From: Desulfatitalea sp. UBA4791
GTDB lineage: Bacteria > Desulfobacterota > Desulfobacteria > Desulfobacterales > Desulfosarcinaceae
Direction: 5' to 3'
Length of the DNA stretch: 21,949 nt
Assembly: GCA_002402905.1 (NCBI GenBank)
Contig: DHGT01000025.1
Span: 1-21,949, forward strand
Below are positions 1-7,667 of the stretch, piece after piece. Position 1 is the first letter of the stretch, and each line of letters starts with the position of its first letter. A program made the translations under genes and the position numbers. Under the pieces are notes generated by a model. The model ran no database searches, was not told the DNA's origin, and was given only the letters and a program-made list of their open reading frames with translations.

Positions 1-68
1 TAGTTATCGCCGACCATGGTGCGGGTATAACTTAGCGCTTATGGGGTCTCCCCCCGCCCCAGAGGTTT

Positions 69-569
69 TTACGGCTTCATCTTTTCAATAAACGATTCCA
101 GTTCCCGTGCCTCTTCCGGATCCAGTCGCTTCAGGACCTTCAGTTGCGCTTCGGCCAGATCGAACTGCTTCATCTCCGCATAGGCCTCGCCCAGGTACTC
201 ATAGGCCTCGGCCAGCTCTGGATCCAAGGCGATGGCGAGCTTGTAGGCGGCCACGGCCTTGTCGAAAAGGCCCTGCTTGCGGTAGCTGTATCCCAGGTTG
301 CTGTAAGCCTCGGCATAGCTGCCGTCGATTTCGATGGCCCGCTCGTATGCCCTGGCCGCCTCCTGGTAACGCATCTGGTCGGCATGGGCCTCTCCCTGTC
401 GAAAGTGGACATTGGCCTGGCGCCGTTTATCGGCTCCGGGTTGCGAGTCAGGGATATCGGCCGATGGTCTTCCGGCGGCCCAAGCCGCGGAGATCAGACC
501 CAGCAAGGCGGACCAGACCAGAGCGGCGGATATATATATCGCGGTATTGTGTTTGAATTGGATGCTCAT
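69..569 (-). CDS. Exported tetratricopeptide-repeat (TPR) protein
   Basis: A 166-residue protein. The start is the ATG at 569 rather than an ATG ten codons upstream, because AGGAGG lies four bases before it and the signal sequence then begins at once. Residues 1-31 form a signal peptide (short polar N-region, a hydrophobic run, then AWA before AGRPS), so the mature protein should be periplasmic or lipid-free secreted. The rest is helical TPR sequence: roughly three 34-residue units with the usual A/Y/G/A/P spacing (YQEAARAYERAIEID, AEAYSNLGYSYRKQGLFDKA, AEAYEYLGEAYAEMKQFDLA). TPRs are protein-protein interaction scaffolds, and no catalytic domain is present. It is the last gene of the minus-strand run, 271 bases beyond the sensor kinase end. 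The partner is unknown. The TPR call is firm, the function open. Confidence 0.85.
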   Translation of the reverse strand: MSIQFKHNTAIYISAALVWSALLGLISAAWAAGRPSADIPDSQPGADKRRQANVHFRQGEAHADQMRYQEAARAYERAIEIDGSYAEAYSNLGYSYRKQGLFDKAVAAYKLAIALDPELAEAYEYLGEAYAEMKQFDLAEAQLKVLKRLDPEEARELESFIEKMKP

Positions 570-601
570 GGTGCCTCCTGTCTTTCCTCGTCCGTTCATC
601 C

Positions 602-680
602 GGCGACCGGAATTTGCGCTCCAGCCTCCGCGCCCATGTCGGACACGCAGCCGGACAAGCCATGATGGTCTCCGGTCGCC
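602..680. promoter_or_regulatory. Inverted repeat in the leader of the TPR gene
   Basis: GGCGACCGGA (602-611) and TCCGGTCGCC (671-680) are perfect 10-base inverted copies separated by 59 bases. They lie 33 to 111 bases upstream of the TPR protein start. They could form a leader RNA stem or a looped operator, but there is no further evidence of function. Confidence 0.25.
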
Positions 681-816
681 TTCGGTCTGCGGACGGTTAT
701 AGAAAGAAGGTTACGACGTGGCGGAGCAAAGTAAAGATGGAACCGTGCCCAAAAAAGCCTTATTGGCCGCAACGGCGCATCGTGAGCGAATGGCGGCCGA
801 TGCCCGTCTTTAGGAT

Positions 817-834
817 TTGATCGGGCTCGATCAA
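817..834 (-). terminator. Possible terminator hairpin after the sensor kinase gene
   Basis: TTGATCG GGCT CGATCAA is a perfect 7-base-pair stem with a 4-base loop, beginning 6 bases downstream of the kinase stop codon on the minus strand. There is no good U tract after it, so intrinsic termination is only a possibility. Confidence 0.35.
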
Positions 835-840
835 CTTGTG

Positions 841-2163
841 CTATGACGCCTTGGACAATTCCGCCCGAACGGCCAGGCCGATTTTCTCGATGGTGTAGGG
901 CTTGCGGATATAGGCCCCAGCCCCCAGCCGCTGGGCCGATCGAACCCGGTCGTTTTCCGAATAGCCGCTGGCGATGATCGCCTTTTGGCCGGGATGACGT
1001 TCGACGACGCGCCGGTAGGTGTCCAGGCCGTCCATGCCGGGTTCCATGACCATGTCCAGCAGCAGCAGGTCCACCGGGTGTTCGCGCAAATAGGCCAGGG
1101 CCTCCTCTCCGCTGGAGACTGCCGCGACCGAATAATTCAACTTCTTCAGGATGCTGGACGCCAGCTCTCTTTGCGTCTCCATGTCGTCCACCACGAGGAT
1201 GGTTTCGTTTTGGCCCATGTAGTCTGCGGTGGAGATGGCGGCCGACGACGGTCCGATGGTGTCGTGGGTGACCGGGAAGAAAAGCGTGAAGGTCGTGCCC
1301 TGCCCCTCGGTGCTCTCCAGATCGATGTAACCGTTGTGGTCTTTCACCGTTCCCCAGACCACGGCCATCCCCAGGCCCGATCCGCTCCGGCCCATGACCT
1401 TTTTGGAGTAGAAGGGTTCGAAGATCCGCTCCCGGTCTTCGATGGGGATGCCGATGCCCGTGTCGGTCACCGTCACGATCACGTAATCCCCCGTTTCCAC
1501 ATGGTCGTACCGGCGCAACGGCCGATCGAGGTAGCGATTGTCCGTGGAAATGGTGACGGTGCCGCCGTCCGGCATGGCTTCGGCCGCGTTGACGATCAGG
1601 TTCATGATCGACTTGGCCAGATGAATCGCCGAACCCTTTATGTTCAACAGGTCCGCAGCCAGGTGGGTTGCGACCCGCACCTCATGATGAAAGGATGTCA
1701 GTTTTTCGAATTCAGGACTGTTCAATTGCGCTTCGATGATCCGGTTCAAATTGACCACCTCCGCAATGGCGATACCCCGCCGGGCAAGGGTCAGCAGATC
1801 CTGCACGATCGCGGCCGCACGTTCCCCGGATTGCTTGATGGTCAGGAGCGGCCTGCGCAACGGGCTGCCGTCAGGCAGGTCCATCAGGAGCAGATCGGGA
1901 TAACTGACAATCCCTGACAAAATATTGTTGAGATCGTGGGCGACCCCGCCGACCAGCGTGCCGATGGCCTCCAGCTTTCGGGCCTTTTGAAGTTGGAATT
2001 CGAGCCGCTGGCGATGGCGCTCTTTCGCCGAAAAGACCAACTCCACCGCCACCATGCGGCATACGGTGCGGATGAGGTTGAGGCTCCACTCGTCAAATGG
2101 GCGCGTCCGGCCGAACACGTTCATGATGCCGATGACGGCGCCGTCGCGATCGAGGATGGGCAT
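841..2163 (-). CDS. Hybrid sensor histidine kinase, C-terminal part (HisKA-HATPase-receiver), downstream of a frameshift
   Basis: This 440-residue reading frame carries the catalytic part of a hybrid two-component kinase. Residues 1-25 are the end of a GAF domain. HisKA follows with the phospho-acceptor His76 in GVAHDLNN. The ATPase domain has its N-box at 188-196 (NLIVNAAEA), G1 at 233-240 (DTGIGIP), F-box FEPFYSKK and G2 GSGLGMAVVWG. A receiver domain spans about 320-437 with the acidic pair Asp326/Asp327, phospho-acceptor Asp370 and Lys421. Autophosphorylation and transfer to Asp370 would be expected, and an output partner is not encoded beside it. The ATG is internal to the GAF domain: in-frame sequence upstream (...AQSYIG before MPILDRDG) is still GAF-like. 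The fragment therefore belongs to the same gene as the overlapping frame at 2121-2990 and was split by a one-base change near 2195-2225. Confidence 0.85.
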   Translation of the reverse strand: MPILDRDGAVIGIMNVFGRTRPFDEWSLNLIRTVCRMVAVELVFSAKERHRQRLEFQLQKARKLEAIGTLVGGVAHDLNNILSGIVSYPDLLLMDLPDGSPLRRPLLTIKQSGERAAAIVQDLLTLARRGIAIAEVVNLNRIIEAQLNSPEFEKLTSFHHEVRVATHLAADLLNIKGSAIHLAKSIMNLIVNAAEAMPDGGTVTISTDNRYLDRPLRRYDHVETGDYVIVTVTDTGIGIPIEDRERIFEPFYSKKVMGRSGSGLGMAVVWGTVKDHNGYIDLESTEGQGTTFTLFFPVTHDTIGPSSAAISTADYMGQNETILVVDDMETQRELASSILKKLNYSVAAVSSGEEALAYLREHPVDLLLLDMVMEPGMDGLDTYRRVVERHPGQKAIIASGYSENDRVRSAQRLGAGAYIRKPYTIEKIGLAVRAELSKAS

Positions 2164-2990
2164 GCCGATATAGCTCTGCGCCCCGGTCGCGGCCAGGCCG
2201 GTCGCCGAAGGGAAACGCCGGTTTCGATGATCAGCGGCTGCTTGTCTTCCAAAATTGGCCGAAGCGGCAGGCCCACGGTCGGATCGGTCAATGTTTCGTC
2301 ACCGCAGGGCCGCTTTGCAAACGCGATCATCTGGAACCGATCTTCCGGACTGCCGCAACTGACGATCAGGACATTCAGCGCCAGCGCATCGGCCAGGGCC
2401 TCGGCCACCTCCTTGAAAAATGCTTCGCCTCTGTGCGCGATGGCGATGTGATAAAAATTTTCGATCCAACGATTACGATCTTCCAGGGAACGCATCATGG
2501 TGGCAATGTTATCGCTCAAAAACTCGAATTCATGCACCCCCCGGTAGTCCGGCGCCTTACCCATCCGGATGGCGTCGATAATCCGGCTCAGCGGCTGGCG
2601 GAGCAGTCGCTCCTGGAGCAGCAGGATCAGAACGATCCCGCAGGCCAGCAAGAGGCCGGTGACGATGTAGACCGTATTGACCCGCTCGATAAGGGGGGAG
2701 TAAGCCGCCTTGTCCTTGACCAGATCGATGTGCCATCGCCAGGGTTTGAAATTGAAATGGTGAAAGAACCGCTTCTCCCCCTGAAAACTGGCGTCCGGCG
2801 AACGCCACATCTGGTGAAACTCGGCAATCGCATGGGACAGATCCGGCATATCCGGTTCGAATCGGTTGAGCAGCAACTCCCCGTGCGCCTCATCGACCAA
2901 TCGGCACCCGATGTCGTTTCGGACGACATACTCTTCGATGGCGCCCAGGGTAAACGCCTTTTTAACCGTCACGGCCCTGGCATCGTCCAT
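2121..2990 (-). CDS. Hybrid sensor histidine kinase, N-terminal sensor part (Cache-like remnant-TM-GAF), frameshifted
   Basis: N-terminal piece of the same kinase gene. Residues 1-105 resemble the membrane-proximal end of a periplasmic Cache-type sensor (HHFNFKPWRWHIDL). One clear membrane helix spans 107-126, followed by a HAMP-like linker with coiled coil (130-178) and a GAF domain from about 187. Correct sequence runs to about residue 260 (IIETGVSL), after which the frame reads arginine/proline-rich nonsense. Adding one base near 2195-2225 would join it to RFPSATGLAATGAQSYIG and the downstream kinase. The ATG at 2990 lies 7 bases after the stop of the binding-protein gene and has no clear Shine-Dalgarno site, which suggests translational coupling. 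A TGA about a dozen codons upstream in this frame rules out a longer N-terminus, so the usual first membrane helix is absent. Confidence 0.7.
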   Translation of the reverse strand: MDDARAVTVKKAFTLGAIEEYVVRNDIGCRLVDEAHGELLLNRFEPDMPDLSHAIAEFHQMWRSPDASFQGEKRFFHHFNFKPWRWHIDLVKDKAAYSPLIERVNTVYIVTGLLLACGIVLILLLQERLLRQPLSRIIDAIRMGKAPDYRGVHEFEFLSDNIATMMRSLEDRNRWIENFYHIAIAHRGEAFFKEVAEALADALALNVLIVSCGSPEDRFQMIAFAKRPCGDETLTDPTVGLPLRPILEDKQPLIIETGVSLRRPAWPRPGRRAISACPSSIATAPSSAS

Positions 2991-2997
2991 CTTGCCG

Positions 2998-4140
2998 CTA
3001 TTGACCAGTGATGAAGGTGTGCTGCCTCACCTGCTTGCCGTTGCGGTCGACCCCGAACCGGCCGATGGTCATGGTGTCCATGTTGAACAGCGCATCGCGC
3101 ACCTTGCGCCGGTCGATCGTACCCGCCTCGACAACGGCCTTTGCAAGCACCTGCCCGGCCGCGTAAGCGAGTCCGGCATGGTATCCGGGAACCTGTCCAT
3201 AAGTCTCTATAAACCGCCGGTTGAAATCGTTGGCGCCCGGATAGTTGGCCCGGGGTTCCCACAGCGAGGTGGCAAAGACATGCTCGGCGGCCGGTCCGCA
3301 TCGCTCGTAGAAATCCTCGATCGCCGGTCCGATCGAAGCGTAAAGCGCCCGGGGCCGCCATCCGATGCGTTGGAGGGCCTCGACCATATGGACGGCCTCA
3401 CCCATGTGTCCGCACACGATCAAGGCATCCGGGTTTTTGGCCTTGGCCTTGAGCGCCAGGAGGGACAAATCACGACGCCCCTTGCTGAAACCCTCGACCC
3501 CTGTCACCGTCAGACCGAAGCGCCGCGACCATTTTTCGGCACTCTGAGCCAGATCTTCGGAAAAAGGATCGTCGGCGTGAACAATGGCCACGCGGGCCAG
3601 ATCGTTCAATACGAGCAGCTCAAAAAAGCCGATCATGAATTTACTGACCGGCGTGTAGACCCCCACGGCATGGCGGAAGCCTTGCTCCCACAGGGTGTCG
3701 GCGGCCGCTCCGGCAATCAGCATGGGTATTTCGTACCGCTCGGCGATGGGCAAGACCGCCAGGGTGATCAGGCTGGAGTATGGGGCGAAGAGAAAGTCGA
3801 CCTTCTCTTGGTTGACCAATCTCTTGTAGATGAAAACCGCCCGGTCGGGATCCCCATGATCGTCATCGACGATCAGCCGCACGGGCCGACCCAATATGCC
3901 CCCGGCACGGTTCACCCCCTGTTCCCACAGCGCGAAACCCTTTCTGAGGGCTTCGGCCATGGGTGCGAACCGGCCGGTCAGTCCCAGGCTCACACCGACC
4001 TTGATCGGCGCTTCCGCCATGCCCGGCACGGGCCAGAACGCGGCCAGGATCATCAGCACCAGGGCCAACCGCTTCCATCTGCCCGGTGCGGCCCTGGCCG
4101 GCCAGGGCCATATCAACCCGATAGGGCGCATCGACCTCAT
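2998..4140 (-). CDS. Periplasmic substrate-binding protein, branched-chain amino acid (LivK/Peripla_BP_6) family
   Basis: A 380-residue type I periplasmic binding protein. I start it at the ATG at 4140: an AGGAGG lies 11 bases upstream, and the next 43 residues make a long basic N-region, a hydrophobic core (LALVLMILAAFWPV) and a cleavage site near GMA-EAP. The frame itself opens 30 codons further up without signal-like sequence. Mature sequence begins IKVGVSLGLTGRFAPMAEALRKGFALW, typical of LivK relatives, followed by RLIVDDDHGDPDRA and the hinge region (GYHAGLAYAAGQVLAKAV). It ends abruptly at FITGQ, slightly short of the usual C-terminus. No permease or ATPase genes lie beside it. The sensor kinase follows directly, so it may serve as a ligand-receptor subunit rather than a transport component. 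Ligand unknown. Confidence 0.85.
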   Translation of the reverse strand: MRSMRPIGLIWPWPARAAPGRWKRLALVLMILAAFWPVPGMAEAPIKVGVSLGLTGRFAPMAEALRKGFALWEQGVNRAGGILGRPVRLIVDDDHGDPDRAVFIYKRLVNQEKVDFLFAPYSSLITLAVLPIAERYEIPMLIAGAAADTLWEQGFRHAVGVYTPVSKFMIGFFELLVLNDLARVAIVHADDPFSEDLAQSAEKWSRRFGLTVTGVEGFSKGRRDLSLLALKAKAKNPDALIVCGHMGEAVHMVEALQRIGWRPRALYASIGPAIEDFYERCGPAAEHVFATSLWEPRANYPGANDFNRRFIETYGQVPGYHAGLAYAAGQVLAKAVVEAGTIDRRKVRDALFNMDTMTIGRFGVDRNGKQVRQHTFITGQ

Positions 4141-4240
4141 GGTGCGAAGACCCTCCTGAAGGATTTCAAAAGTCGTGGTTTCCGACGGCAGCCGCCGTTG
4201 GGCGCCCCGGACACAACGTGACCATACCACGATACGGCCG

Positions 4241-5806
4241 CTAACGAAACCGCGACCGCAGCTCGGTCTTTAGGATCTTGCCCGAGCCGGTCTTGGGCAG
4301 CTCCTTCACAAAGGTGATCGCCTTGGGCGTCTTGAACCCCGCCAGCCGGTCGCGGGCAAAGGCGATCAACTCCTCTTCCGAGGCCGCGGCGTCCGGTTTC
4401 AGGGCCACGACCGCCTTGGGCACCTCGCCCCACTTCTCGTCCGGCATGGCGATGACCGCGCACTCCAGCACGGCCGGATGCATGTAGAGGACGTTTTCGA
4501 TCTCCACCGAGGAGATATTCTCCCCGCCGCTGATGATGATGTCCTTGGCACGGTCCACGATGAGCACATACCCTTGGGCATCCACCGTGGCCAGGTCCCC
4601 GGTGTAGAAATAGCCGTCGCGGATCGCCTTTGCCGTTTCGCCGGGCAGCTTCCAGTAGCCCTTCATCACGTTGTCGCCGCGCACCACGATCTCTCCGACG
4701 CTCACGCCGTCCCAGGGCACCTCGTTGCCGTCGGCATCGACCACCTTCAGGTCCACGCCCGGTACTTCCAAGCCGGTGCGCGTGAGATATTTTCCCTGCT
4801 CTTCTTCGGGCAGGTGCAGCAGGGTGTCTTTGATGTTGCCCACGGTCAGCAGCGGACAAGTTTCCGTGAGCCCGTACCCGGAGATGTAGCGGCAGCCCAG
4901 CCCTTTCATCATGCGCAGGGCATTGGCCGGCGACATGGGTGCGCCGCCCACCATGACCCACTTCAGAGCGGAGAGGTCGTATCTTGCAAGGTCCGGCACG
5001 TTGAGCAGAAAATTGATCATCGTGGGCACCATCATGGCGGCGGTCACCCCCTCGGCCTGCATGGTCGCCAGCACCTTGTCGGGCACGAACTGGCGCTGCA
5101 TGACATGCCGGCCGCCCTGGTAAGTCACCGACCAGATGAAAAAGGCGTCGGCCAGGTGGAACAGCGGCGCGATGTGGTGCCACACCGTGCGGTCTTCGAG
5201 GCGGAACGAGATGATGGTGGTCAGGGCGTTGGCGTAGATGTTGCGGTGGGTCAGCATCACGCCCTTGGGTTTGCCGGTCGTGCCGCTGGTGTAGTAGAGG
5301 TTTAACACCGCGTTTTCGTCCTCGACCGCCGAAGAGACCGGATCGTCGGCCGCCTGGGCGAGAAAGTTGTCATAGGTATCGGTGATCCAGTCCGCATCAG
5401 CCGCGCCCTCGGCGATATAGAAACGTTTCACAGACCTCAGATCGTTCCGGATCTTTTCCAGCACCGGCTTGAAGTCCGCATGGAAGATGATGGCCTCGGC
5501 CTCTGCGTCGTTGAGGATGTAGGTGTATTCGGCCGGCGACAGGCGGATGTTGAGCGGCAACAGCACCCTTCCCGTAAGGGCCATGCCGAAGTAGAGTTCC
5601 AAATACCGGTAGGTGTTGAAGTCCAGCACGGCGATGCGCCCATCGGCGGTCATGCCCGCCCCGTTCACGGCGTGATACACCTGCCGCACGCGCCGGTCCA
5701 CCTCGGCGTAGGTAAAACGCACATCGCCGTCCACCACGGCCGTCTTTTCACCATACAATTTCACCGCTCTTTTCAGAATACGACTGGGCGTCATGGGCAC
5801 CTGCAT
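4241..5806 (-). CDS. Fatty-acyl-CoA synthetase (AMP-forming, ANL superfamily)
   Basis: A 521-residue acyl-CoA ligase that would activate a carboxylic acid with ATP and CoA through an acyl-adenylate. The start at 5806 follows AAAGGAGA with about 8 bases spacing; the open frame continues 58 codons upstream but is proline/arginine-rich and unlike the family. Motifs in order: the phosphate-binding loop TSGTTGKPKG at about 173-182, YGLTETCP, the A7/A8 stretch YTGDLATVDAQGYVLIVDRAKD followed by IISGGENIS, and the C-terminal catalytic lysine about residue 510 in PKTGSGKILK. This set is complete, so the enzyme should be active. Length and the IISGGENIS motif match long-chain or medium-chain fatty-acid ligases, but the substrate cannot be fixed. 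It lies upstream of the binding-protein gene on the same strand with a 100-base gap. Confidence 0.92.
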   Translation of the reverse strand: MQVPMTPSRILKRAVKLYGEKTAVVDGDVRFTYAEVDRRVRQVYHAVNGAGMTADGRIAVLDFNTYRYLELYFGMALTGRVLLPLNIRLSPAEYTYILNDAEAEAIIFHADFKPVLEKIRNDLRSVKRFYIAEGAADADWITDTYDNFLAQAADDPVSSAVEDENAVLNLYYTSGTTGKPKGVMLTHRNIYANALTTIISFRLEDRTVWHHIAPLFHLADAFFIWSVTYQGGRHVMQRQFVPDKVLATMQAEGVTAAMMVPTMINFLLNVPDLARYDLSALKWVMVGGAPMSPANALRMMKGLGCRYISGYGLTETCPLLTVGNIKDTLLHLPEEEQGKYLTRTGLEVPGVDLKVVDADGNEVPWDGVSVGEIVVRGDNVMKGYWKLPGETAKAIRDGYFYTGDLATVDAQGYVLIVDRAKDIIISGGENISSVEIENVLYMHPAVLECAVIAMPDEKWGEVPKAVVALKPDAAASEEELIAFARDRLAGFKTPKAITFVKELPKTGSGKILKTELRSRFR

Positions 5807-5839
5807 GGTCTGTTCTCCTTTCCCGTTGATGTGAATATC

Positions 5840-5864
5840 TCGCCCCGGCCGTAAAAAGGGGCGA
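5840..5864. promoter_or_regulatory. GC-rich hairpin in the leader of the acyl-CoA synthetase gene
   Basis: TCGCCCC (5840-5846) and GGGGCGA (5858-5864) form a perfect 7-base-pair stem with an 11-base loop, 34 bases upstream of the synthetase start codon. It may influence translation or be incidental in GC-rich DNA. Confidence 0.2.
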
Positions 5865-6017
5865 CTTCCCGTCGAGACCCCGCCTTCCGTCACCGGCCGA
5901 TGAGGCATCACCTCCACGCGACGTTTCCGCGAGGCATCATGGCCTCGATCGACGTCTTGCCGTTCTTCCCTGGAATGCAACCCTGTGAAGGGCGTTCCTG
6001 CCCCTCCAACAAATTGA

Positions 6018-6890
6018 TCAACGAGCGCTAGAATATACGCTCAGTGCAGTGACCGTGACCAGAATCAGCCCCATGCCCAGGATCTGCAGCGCGACCAGGC
6101 TTTGATTTAAAATCACGACGCCGAAGAGCGACGCGGTGACCGGCTCGACCATGGCCACAATGGAGGCCACGGCCGGCGCGGTGTGGTTCAGGCCGACGAT
6201 ATAGAGAATGAAGGACAGCCCTGCACCAAAAACCCCCAATATAGCGAACAGCGGCCAACTCGGCGTGCTCAGCACTGCCAAGGTCTGGTCGGCATCGACC
6301 AGCCAGACGAGTATGGCGATGAGTGCCGCGAACGCTATCACGAGAATCGCCTGTGGGCTGCCGTGCGGCGCTGCATACTTGAAGCCGAAAATGAATACCG
6401 CATAGAACAGGCCGGAAAGCAGTCCGGCGCCGGCGGCGATTGGCGTGACGTCGCCCGCTCCGATATCGTAAATACCTGTCAGCAGCACGACGCCAAGCAT
6501 GACCATCACTATCGCGGCCCACTTGGGGGCAGTGGGTCTTTCAATCTTGAGCGTGAAGGAGACGAGATAGACGAACACCGGTGCGCAATACATCAGGGTC
6601 GCTGCAACCGCAACACTGCCCTCGGCAATGCTGACGAAATAAAAACTGAAGTTTCCCGCTACGCCCACACCGGCGATCGCCGACCAGAACCACAATCGAG
6701 GACTTGCCAATCCGCTGCCCTGTGGGCGCAACCCCAGCCACACGAGAACGAACAACAGCCCGATCGCACCGCGGTAGAGCGACACCACCAGTGGGTCCCA
6801 TCCCTGAGCCGCGAGAATACCGCCGATCCCGCCGGATACCCCCCAGCACAGTGCCGCAAGTGCCACAAACGCCGTGCTCAAACGCGCCAT
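6018..6890 (-). CDS. EamA-family (drug/metabolite transporter superfamily) ten-helix membrane transporter
   Basis: A 290-residue inner-membrane protein of the EamA family: two repeats of five hydrophobic helices, with family-typical stretches near the N-terminus (ALCWGVSGGIGGILAAQGWDP), at the end of repeat one (ATLMYCAPVFVYLVSFTLKIERPT, MLGVVLLTG) and in repeat two (GLNHTAPAVASIVAMVEPVTASLFGVVILNQSL). Members export amino acids, purines or other small metabolites; the substrate here is unknown. The start at 6890 is the only one that retains helix 1; the upstream AGAAGG is a weak ribosome site about 14 bases away. It is separated from the synthetase gene by 211 bases and lies next to gene-poor DNA and a recombinase gene, so transfer is possible. 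A near-perfect 14-base direct repeat brackets this gene and its upstream DNA. Confidence 0.9.
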   Translation of the reverse strand: MARLSTAFVALAALCWGVSGGIGGILAAQGWDPLVVSLYRGAIGLLFVLVWLGLRPQGSGLASPRLWFWSAIAGVGVAGNFSFYFVSIAEGSVAVAATLMYCAPVFVYLVSFTLKIERPTAPKWAAIVMVMLGVVLLTGIYDIGAGDVTPIAAGAGLLSGLFYAVFIFGFKYAAPHGSPQAILVIAFAALIAILVWLVDADQTLAVLSTPSWPLFAILGVFGAGLSFILYIVGLNHTAPAVASIVAMVEPVTASLFGVVILNQSLVALQILGMGLILVTVTALSVYSSAR

Positions 6891-7030
6891 TTGGTCTGAA
6901 GATCCTTCTGGCAGGCAACATGTTTCAGGAGTTGCCGACTCAATTGGTCATCGCTGCTGCCGCCGCTCGCGGTAAGAACGCCGATTACCCATCGATCCTG
7001 CATAGATTCGGCCACCCGGTATTCCCGCAT
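6878..7030 (-). CDS. Possible small ORF overlapping the start of the transporter gene
   Basis: A 50-codon frame (MREYRVAESM... ending QTKWRV) starting at the ATG at 7030, with GAGGA five bases ahead, and ending 12 bases inside the transporter gene. The overlap would suit translational coupling. I recognise no domain, no membrane helix and no signal sequence. It could equally be a chance frame in decayed DNA. Confidence 0.25.
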   Translation of the reverse strand: MREYRVAESMQDRWVIGVLTASGGSSDDQLSRQLLKHVACQKDLQTKWRV

Positions 7031-7110
7031 CCTGTTCCTCGGTTGTGCTCGCTTTCGCGTATTTCATAGCGGTTGTATGCGTTGATGTAATGATCGACTA
7101 TCGTTCGCAT
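6985..7110 (-). pseudogene. Possible remnant of a SnoaL/NTF2-like gene
   Basis: A 41-codon frame starting at 7110 begins MRTIVDHYINAYNRYEI, which resembles the first helix of SnoaL-like (NTF2 fold) proteins. The following residues do not continue the fold and the frame closes quickly. If real, it is a 3'-truncated or frameshifted remnant. The match rests on about 17 residues only. Confidence 0.2.
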
Positions 7111-7459
7111 CTCAGTACAACTCAATTTTGGTCTCCGGTCTCAGCTGCGTAACGACCAAAATCAGCAGTCCGCACAGTCCTGGTAGGGACTTTTAGCATG
7201 ACCACATACTTGCGACATGCCACAGACCGGCGGGACAGCTGCCTTTTTACTGGTTAGATGCGATATTAGAAAGGCGCCTCTCCAACAAACGTCCATTCTT
7301 TGTCAATCTAAGGAACAAAACGAGCTTTCCATCTCCTTTTCCCCAATATGAAATACCCAAACCGGGAACCCAGCCAATATCGTATCCAAAAGGTTTGATT
7401 TTATGTCACTTACCAATAGATCAGAAGGTCTTTAAAAAAACTGTTGCTTTTGTCAGTGT

Positions 7460-7487
7460 TTTTGTATAGGCATTGTACTATACAAAA
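7460..7487. promoter_or_regulatory. Perfect inverted repeat, candidate operator upstream of the integrase
   Basis: TTTTGTATAG (7460-7469) and CTATACAAAA (7478-7487) are perfect 10-base inverted copies around an 8-base centre (GCATTGTA). The AT-rich arms and the lack of a following T run argue against a terminator and for a protein-binding site. It lies about 180 bases before the integrase start codon. Many integron integrases are repressed by LexA, but this sequence does not match a LexA box I know. Confidence 0.45.
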
Positions 7488-7667
7488 CATTTACATTTAA
7501 AATTTTACCGCTTCCACTCAAAATTCCTGTGTTCATTCGTTTAGTTGGATAGATTCGCCAATCGCCCTTCGCCTGTAAGTATAATGGAAATGGATGCTGC
7601 GCTGACTCGTCGTAATTATTCGCTAATACAACACATTGCGAAAAACAAGGATAAACTCGGAGTGCAC

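Larger units (their letters stand above)
6891..7667. other. Gene-poor stretch between transporter and recombinase
   Basis: About 780 bases without a convincing gene. The left part (to about 7190) is moderately GC-rich and contains only the two weak short frames described separately. The right part (about 7190-7600) is clearly AT-richer than the rest of the window. It contains a 9-base inverted repeat ATTTTGGTC/GACCAAAAT (7125-7133, 7154-7162), a weak AGTCC/GGACT hairpin followed by four T (7176-7194), and a perfect 10-base inverted repeat at 7460-7487. For an integron, the attI site and first cassettes would be expected here, but I find no site with both conserved cores and a hairpin. Confidence 0.6.

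Noticed and set aside
2866..4221. Long plus-strand open frames opposite the binding protein, kinase, flavoprotein and operon genes (for example 2866-4221, 985-1917, 13189-14535, 18889-20403)
   Set aside because: They are antisense shadows in GC-rich DNA: composition biased to His/Arg/Gly/Pro, no domains, and each lies opposite a gene with clear family motifs.
4241..5980. N-terminal extension of the acyl-CoA synthetase to 5980
   Set aside because: The extra 58 codons do not resemble the family, and a good ribosome site directly precedes the ATG at 5806.
7253..7259. GTTAGAT, an exact GTTRRRY integron core on the plus strand
   Set aside because: The orientation is opposite to that expected for cassettes of this integrase. 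No RYYYAAC partner with complementary arms lies 50-140 bases upstream; GCGTAAC at 7147 is only an approximate match and the arms do not pair.
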